Assembly (NCBI GenBank): GCA_040384585.1
Contig: JAZKJD010000009.1
Coordinates: 1-11,008 of the forward strand
Direction of reading: 5' to 3'
Length of the DNA: 11,008 nucleotides
Source of the DNA: JAZKJD01 sp040384585
GTDB lineage: Bacteria > Pseudomonadota > Gammaproteobacteria > Diplorickettsiales > Diplorickettsiaceae
Shown piece by piece: positions 6,350 to 11,008 of the stretch. The notes beneath the pieces are model-generated. The model was not told the origin of the DNA. It worked only from the letters and a program-made list of their open reading frames with translations, and did not search any database. The position numbers and the translations under genes were made by a program. Numbering within the stretch: position 1 is the first letter of the stretch; each line of letters starts with the position of its first letter.

Positions 6350-9019
6350 ATGACACAGCGAACGGTTGATCTAGATTATGATCCTATTGAGACAAAAGAA
6401 TGGTTAGATGCCCTATTGTCTGTTTTAGAGGTCGAAGGCGCTGATCGGGCTGAGTTTCTTATACAGCAGCTTATTGATAGGGCACGGCAACGAGGTTTAT
6501 CTTTACCAGGCGCCCTAACAACGCCTTATATTAATACGATTCCTGTTAATGCAGAACCTATTTTTCCTGGCGATAAAGCGCTAGAAAAGCGTATTGCTGC
6601 GTTAATTCGCTGGAATGCCGTGATGATGGTATTACGGGCAGGAAAGGTTTCTTCTGAACTCGGTGGCCATATTGCTAGCTATGCCTCCTCCGCTACGCTA
6701 TATGAAGTTGGCTTTAATCATTTTTTCCATGCCGCTTCGGATCAGCATGGAGGTGATTTGATCTATATACAGGGTCATTCTTCTCCAGGGATATATGCCA
6801 GGGCCTTTTTGGAAGGTCGATTGAGCGATACTCAGCTTACCCATTTTCGACAAGAAATAGGCGGACAAGGGATTAGCTCTTATCCCCATCCTTGGTTAAT
6901 GCCGGATTTTTGGCAGTTCCCCACCGTTTCTATGGGCTTAGGGCCTATGCAGGCGATTTATCAAGCACGGTTTTTAAAATATTTGCAAAACCGTGGTTTA
7001 CTCAATACACAGGATAGAAAAGTATGGATGTTTTGTGGTGACGGCGAAATGGATGAACCGGAATCGCTAGGTGCGATTTCAGTTGCTGCACGTGAAAAAT
7101 TGGACAACCTTATTTTTGTCGTCAATTGTAACTTACAAAGACTGGATGGGCCGGTTCGTGGTAACGGCAAAATCATACAAGAATTAGAAGGTGACTTTCG
7201 TGGTGCCGGTTGGAATGTTATTAAAGTGCTTTGGGGACATGCTTGGGATGTGCTCTTAGCGAAGGATAAACAAGGGTTGCTACAGCGTATCATGATGGAA
7301 ACCATTGATGGTGAATATCAAAATTACCGTGCGAAAGATGGCGCTTATATTCGAGAGCATTTTTTTGGAAAGTTTCCTGAGCTAAAAGCGATGGTGGCCG
7401 ATCTCAGTGATGACGATTTATGGCGTTTAAAACGAGGGGGTCATGATATTAAAAAAGTCTATGCCGCTTATAAGTCAGCCGTTGAACATACCGGCCAGCC
7501 GACAGTTATCTTAGCCAAGACTATCAAAGGTTATGGTATGGGGACAGCGGGTGAAGGACAAAACATCACACACCAACAAAAGAAAATGACGCACGAGCAA
7601 CTATTGGCATTTCGTGATCGATTTAAGTTGAAGATAAGTAACGAAGAGATTGAAAACTTAACCTTTCATCATCCAGGTCAGGAAAGTCCTGAGATTCTCT
7701 ATTTACAAGAAAATCGTAAAAAATTAGGGGGTTATTTACCTGCACGCCGTACTCGTTGTGATGAAACGGTAACCATACCTGCACTTGCGGCATTCGCTAA
7801 TTCATTACAAGGTTCTAAAGAACGTGAGGTTTCTACCACCATGGTTTTTGTAGAGATCTTGCGACATCTTTTAAAAGATAAAACGCTAGGTCCTCGTATT
7901 GTCCCTATTGTGCCTGATGAGTCGCGCACCTTTGGAATGGAAGGCTTATTTCGTCAGATTGGGATTTATTCGCCGGTAGGGCAGCTTTATAAACCGGTAG
8001 ATGCGGATCAACTGATGTATTATCGCGAAGATAAAAAAGGTCAGTTATTAGAAGAAGGGATTAATGAAGGCGGCGCATTTTGTTCTTGGATGGCGGCAGC
8101 GACTTCGTATAGCACGAATAATGTAAGCATGGTCCCTTTCTATATTTATTACTCTATGTTTGGCTATCAACGGGTAGGGGATTTTGTTTGGGCAGCCGGT
8201 GATATGCAAGCGCGAGGTTTTATTTTGGGTGCAACAGCCGGTAGAACGACACTGGCAGGGGAAGGGTTACAGCATCAAGATGGACATAACCTTTTATTCT
8301 TTTCCGTTGTTCCTAATTGTGTAGCGTACGATCCTTGTTTTGGTTATGAGCTTACTGTCATTATTCAAGACGGTTTACGTCGTATGATAGAAAAACAAGA
8401 AAATGTATTTTACTACCTGACATTAATGAATGAGAATTATCAACACCCACCGCTACCCAAAGGAAGCGAAGCGGGTATTCTTAAGGGTATGTATTTATTA
8501 GCAGAGAGTCATAAGCCAAGTCAACGACAGGTGCAATTATTAGGATCGGGTACCATTTTACATGAAGTGATTGCGGCGGCGGAATTATTGAAAAAAGATT
8601 TTGCTATTACGGCGGATATTTGGAGTGTCACCAGTTTTTCGGAATTGCGTAAAGAGGCACTGGCAATTGAACGTGATAATTTGTTGCATTCTACGCATAC
8701 AGCGAAACCGTCTTATGTGGAAAGTTGTTTATCAGATCGTTCTGGGCCAGTGATTGCAGCGACAGATTATATTCGTTTACATGCTGACCAAATTAGAGGC
8801 TTTGTTAAGCAACGTTATGTGGTATTAGGTACCGATGGTTTTGGTCGCAGTGATACGCGAGAGCAACTGCGTCACTTCTTTGAAGTCAATCGTTTCTATA
8901 TTGTTATTGCCAGCTTGTATGCATTATTAGCGGAAGGCTTGGTGACAGCGAAAGAACTTGAGTGGGCTTTTAAACACTATACTATCGATCCTGAAAAACC
9001 CAATCCTTTTACCGTTTAG
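6350..9019 (+). CDS. aceE: pyruvate dehydrogenase E1 component, homodimeric type
   Basis: AceE is the thiamine-diphosphate-dependent E1 of the pyruvate dehydrogenase complex. It decarboxylates pyruvate and passes the acetyl group to lipoyl-lysine on AceF. The 889-residue length matches E. coli AceE (887), and similarity runs end to end: DPIETKEWLDALLSV near the N-terminus, RWNAVMMVLRA, YIQGHSSPGIYARAFLEGRL and HPWLMPDFWQFPTVSMGLGP. The diphosphate/Mg2+ motif GDGEMDEPES starts at Gly230 with Asp231, and NCNLQRLDGP supplies Asn259 and Asn261. The cofactor-activating glutamate is Glu573 in EGINEGG. The C-terminal half retains RTTLAGEGLQHQDGH, SVTSF and LGTDGFGRSD. The ATG at 6350 follows GAGGG (6340-6344). 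aceF starts 12 bp after the stop codon, so the two form an operon. No pdhR-like regulator gene is adjacent. Confidence 0.98.
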   Translation: MTQRTVDLDYDPIETKEWLDALLSVLEVEGADRAEFLIQQLIDRARQRGLSLPGALTTPYINTIPVNAEPIFPGDKALEKRIAALIRWNAVMMVLRAGKVSSELGGHIASYASSATLYEVGFNHFFHAASDQHGGDLIYIQGHSSPGIYARAFLEGRLSDTQLTHFRQEIGGQGISSYPHPWLMPDFWQFPTVSMGLGPMQAIYQARFLKYLQNRGLLNTQDRKVWMFCGDGEMDEPESLGAISVAAREKLDNLIFVVNCNLQRLDGPVRGNGKIIQELEGDFRGAGWNVIKVLWGHAWDVLLAKDKQGLLQRIMMETIDGEYQNYRAKDGAYIREHFFGKFPELKAMVADLSDDDLWRLKRGGHDIKKVYAAYKSAVEHTGQPTVILAKTIKGYGMGTAGEGQNITHQQKKMTHEQLLAFRDRFKLKISNEEIENLTFHHPGQESPEILYLQENRKKLGGYLPARRTRCDETVTIPALAAFANSLQGSKEREVSTTMVFVEILRHLLKDKTLGPRIVPIVPDESRTFGMEGLFRQIGIYSPVGQLYKPVDADQLMYYREDKKGQLLEEGINEGGAFCSWMAAATSYSTNNVSMVPFYIYYSMFGYQRVGDFVWAAGDMQARGFILGATAGRTTLAGEGLQHQDGHNLLFFSVVPNCVAYDPCFGYELTVIIQDGLRRMIEKQENVFYYLTLMNENYQHPPLPKGSEAGILKGMYLLAESHKPSQRQVQLLGSGTILHEVIAAAELLKKDFAITADIWSVTSFSELRKEALAIERDNLLHSTHTAKPSYVESCLSDRSGPVIAATDYIRLHADQIRGFVKQRYVVLGTDGFGRSDTREQLRHFFEVNRFYIVIASLYALLAEGLVTAKELEWAFKHYTIDPEKPNPFTV

Positions 9020-9031
9020 AGGAGAATCTGT

Positions 9032-10330
9032 TTGTCACACGTAAAAGAAATCCGAGTACCCGATTTAGGTAATGTTACTGCGGCGGCTATTATCGAAATA
9101 CCGATTAAGATCGGCGATATTATTCAAGCCGAAGATGCATTGATTACCTTAGAAAGTGATAAAGCCTCCATGGATATTCCAGCGCCGTTCGCAGGAAAAG
9201 TAAAGGAAATAAAGGTTAACGTCGGCGATAAAGTGGCGAAGGGTGATTTAATTGTCTTATTAGAAACCGAAGCAGATGTTGTGGGTAGCAGCAGTGAAAA
9301 AACATCGGTGCCCACCAAAGAAGCAACAACGGTAAAAATCCAGGAAGAAACGACCAGCCCAGCACGGCTACCTGAAACTCAAATCGACGCTACTGTTGCT
9401 AACACTTCAGCGGCATTAAGCCATGATAATGACGAAGAGCAAGGTGATGCCCATGCCGGACCCGGTGTTCGGCGTTTGGCACGTGAATTTGGACTTGATC
9501 TCAATCAGATAACGGGAACTGGCCAAAAGGGTCGTATTATTAAAGAGGATTTACAGAAATTTGTGAAGGATCGTTTGAAGCAGGGAGGCGCATCGGGTTT
9601 ACCGACAGCACCGCAGATTGATTTTAGTCAATTTGGTGAAACGCAAGCAAAGCCTTTGTCACGAATTAAAAAATTAACCGCACAGTATTTACATCGTAAT
9701 TGGTTACTCGTACCCCATGTCACACAGTTTAACGATGCAGACATTACCGAGCTTGAGGCATTTCGCAAAGCACAAGCGGTCTTCGCTGCAAAACAAGCGG
9801 TTAAACTCACGCCATTGGTCTTTATTATGAAAGCCGTGGTGACGACCTTGAAAGCGTTTTCTGCTTTCAATGCCTCTTTATCCGTAGATGGTGAACAGCT
9901 CATCGTTAAAAAATATTTTAATATAGGTATTGCGGTGGATACCCCTGAAGGCTTAGTGGTTCCTGTTATTAGGGATGTCGATAAAAAAAGTCTTTTGGAA
10001 TTAGCCAAAGAATTAGGCGACGTGAGCCAAAGGGCAAGAGAAAAACAACTGACGAGTGCTGAGCTGCAAGGCAGTTCATTTACTATTTCCAGTTTAGGCG
10101 GTATTGGTGGCACCGCCTTTACACCCATTGTTAATGTTCCTGATGTGGCCATTTTAGGGGTATCAAAAGCGCAATATAAACCACAGTTTCAAGCGGGAGA
10201 ATTCATTCCACGCTTGATGTTGCCGTTATCCTTATCTTATGATCATCGCGTGATCGATGGTGCGGAGGGTGCGCGTTTTATCGTCTATTTAGCCGATTGT
10301 TTATCGGATATCCGTCGATGGTTACTTTAA
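9032..10330 (+). CDS. aceF: pyruvate dehydrogenase E2 component (dihydrolipoamide acetyltransferase)
   Basis: AceF forms the core of the pyruvate dehydrogenase complex and transfers acetyl groups from lipoyl-lysine to CoA. The 432 residues show the domains in order. One lipoyl domain (about 1-78) has the lipoylation site Lys44 in ESDKAS. A flexible linker rich in Ala, Thr, Ser and Glu (about 80-140) follows. The peripheral-subunit-binding domain (about 141-182) contains GVRRLAREFG and GTGQKGRIIKEDL. The catalytic domain (about 205-432) contains PHVTQFNDADITELE and the active-site motif DHRVIDGAEGARF with His405 and Asp409. E. coli AceF has three lipoyl domains and 630 residues; one domain is common elsewhere. 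The start is TTG at 9032, supported by GAGGAG (9019-9024) overlapping the aceE stop; the next in-frame codons already encode the lipoyl fold. The lpd (E3) gene that often follows is missing here. Confidence 0.96.
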   Translation: MSHVKEIRVPDLGNVTAAAIIEIPIKIGDIIQAEDALITLESDKASMDIPAPFAGKVKEIKVNVGDKVAKGDLIVLLETEADVVGSSSEKTSVPTKEATTVKIQEETTSPARLPETQIDATVANTSAALSHDNDEEQGDAHAGPGVRRLAREFGLDLNQITGTGQKGRIIKEDLQKFVKDRLKQGGASGLPTAPQIDFSQFGETQAKPLSRIKKLTAQYLHRNWLLVPHVTQFNDADITELEAFRKAQAVFAAKQAVKLTPLVFIMKAVVTTLKAFSAFNASLSVDGEQLIVKKYFNIGIAVDTPEGLVVPVIRDVDKKSLLELAKELGDVSQRAREKQLTSAELQGSSFTISSLGGIGGTAFTPIVNVPDVAILGVSKAQYKPQFQAGEFIPRLMLPLSLSYDHRVIDGAEGARFIVYLADCLSDIRRWLL

Positions 10331-10650
10331 CGTGCCTTTAATGCCGTCAACCCTTCTTACGCTCTTTTCCATAAATTTATTCTTTAATTTATAGCTTTTC
10401 CCAAAATCCTAAGCGCGATTTCTTGAAATGATCCCTGTTTTTTGTACTGCGCACAGGGAATAGTCACTTTGCACGCTACAAAAAATGCATTAGGATGAAG
10501 TAAGCTATTGAAAAAACAGTTAATTTTTGGTTGAAGCGATAGTAAAGCATTTTTCGTCATTGCGAGCTGAAATATCCCCACGAAAGTTACTGACAAGAAA
10601 CAAGGGATGGAGTAAAAATTAGGGTCTAACAAAAGCTATAAGGATTAAGA
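10331..10650. other. non-coding spacer between aceF and a transposase remnant
   Basis: No convincing gene is present in these 320 bp. Just after aceF, AT-only arms ATAAATT (10371-10377) and AATTTAT (10386-10392) could form a weak hairpin, but no T-run follows, so a terminator is not assured. A second inverted repeat, TCCCTGT (10432-10438) with ACAGGGA (10453-10459), has a 14-nt loop. CGTCATTGCGAGC at 10555-10567 resembles the core of dispersed palindromic intergenic repeats common in Rickettsiales and Legionellales genomes. A minus-strand open frame (10632-10384, 82 codons, TTG start) has no ribosome binding site and no recognised family. The right end probably includes the left end of the insertion sequence, but its terminal repeat cannot be fixed from one side. 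Confidence 0.5.
10555..10567. repeat. CGTCATTGCGAGC dispersed-repeat motif
   Basis: The 13-mer CGTCATTGCGAGC matches the conserved start of short palindromic intergenic elements frequently seen in Rickettsiales and other host-associated bacteria. The matching half (GAAGCAATCC-like) is not seen downstream, so this would be a partial or decayed copy. Only one copy occurs in the window, so its repeat status rests on general knowledge. Confidence 0.35.
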
Positions 10651-11008
10651 ATGCCAATTAACAAATTATTATTTTCACATTTAGTGGAAAGTTGTCCAAA
10701 AATTCACATTAAGAGATTACAGGCTGTCATGGATGTTTCTATGGGGTTACAACGTAGCCAAACCTTGTCAATATCAGCCATAGGAAGATATTTGCAAAGC
10801 GAGATAGGAGTTAAACATCGTATTAAAAGAGTAGACCGTTTGCTAGGTAATAAGCATTTATATAGTGAGTTAGTTGATATCTATACGGGCTTATCGCATT
10901 ACGTATTTAAATATATTGCACAAGCTAAGTACTCGCCCATTGTGGTTGACCTTCCATTCCGCTGTATAGGGAGGTGTTTGAGCTTAAGCAATTAAAAGGA
11001 AGAGCAAA
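10651..11008 (+). pseudogene. IS4-type transposase, frameshifted and cut by the window edge
   Basis: An ATG at 10651 with AGGA (10641-10644) opens a frame resembling the N-terminal region of an IS4-type transposase. HRIKRVDRLLGNKHLY (residues about 56-71), GLSHYVFKY and SPIVVD (95-100) are typical; the Asp in VVD may be the first catalytic DDE residue. After Asp100 the frame gives an unrelated tail and stops at 10993-10995 (114 aa). From about 10953 another frame reads SIPLYREVFELKQLKGRAK to the window edge, which is the kind of sequence found further on in these transposases. In the family roughly 25-30 residues would be expected between VVD and PLYREVF, so an out-of-frame internal deletion near 10948-10956 is inferred. 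The rest of the gene lies outside the window. It is very likely inactive. Confidence 0.8.

Noticed and set aside
6961..7305. 114-codon minus-strand open frame inside aceE
   Set aside because: It is antisense to the thiamine-diphosphate-binding region of AceE and resembles no family; a shadow frame.
9628..10152. 174-codon minus-strand open frame inside aceF
   Set aside because: It lies wholly antisense to the conserved catalytic domain of AceF, has low-complexity composition and no recognised motifs; it is a shadow frame.
1..11008. CRISPR array, phage genes, toxin-antitoxin or defence island
   Set aside because: No regularly spaced direct repeats, no phage structural or integrase genes, and no defence-type proteins were seen on either strand.

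Overview
The window looks like part of the chromosome of an AT-rich, host-associated gammaproteobacterium of the order Legionellales, most likely the Coxiellaceae (a Rickettsiella- or Coxiella-like organism). The main reason is a recognisable icmT-icmS pair from the Dot/Icm type IVB secretion system, next to housekeeping genes of gammaproteobacterial type (short PutA, AmpE, homodimeric AceE, single-lipoyl AceF). The genus is an inference. All protein genes lie on the + strand; a tRNA-Phe lies on the - strand.

Layout. 1-172 has no convincing gene but holds a nested inverted repeat just downstream of the tRNA. 173-248 (-) is tRNA-Phe(GAA), with a good sigma70-type promoter at 294-322. 249-469 is the divergent spacer between the tRNA and icmT; it holds a candidate icmT promoter and a weak PmrA-like box. 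470-1078 is icmT and icmS, 9 bp apart. After a 94-bp gap with a possible extended -10 element comes putA (1173-4310). It is followed with no gap by a CPA2/Kef-type cation:proton antiporter (4311-5483) and, after about 50 bp, by an ampE-like membrane protein gene (5535-6278). A 71-bp spacer leads to aceE (6350-9019) and aceF (9032-10330), the E1 and E2 subunits of pyruvate dehydrogenase. 10331-10650 is non-coding and includes a short CGTCATTGCGAGC-type repeat motif. 10651 to the window edge is a broken IS4-type transposase gene with an internal frameshift.

How the genes fit together. IcmT and IcmS are an inner-membrane component and an effector chaperone of Dot/Icm. PutA oxidises proline to glutamate and AceEF converts pyruvate to acetyl-CoA; both feed the TCA cycle, which suits an intracellular bacterium living on amino acids. 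The antiporter and AmpE-like protein are membrane proteins whose roles here are not settled by the sequence.

The window does not show a clearly new system. The points most worth a second look are: icmTS followed by putA instead of icmR/icmQ; the absence of lpd (E3) directly after aceF, where a decayed insertion sequence begins; the frameshifted, internally deleted transposase; the structured repeat beside the tRNA; and the putA-antiporter-ampE gene string.
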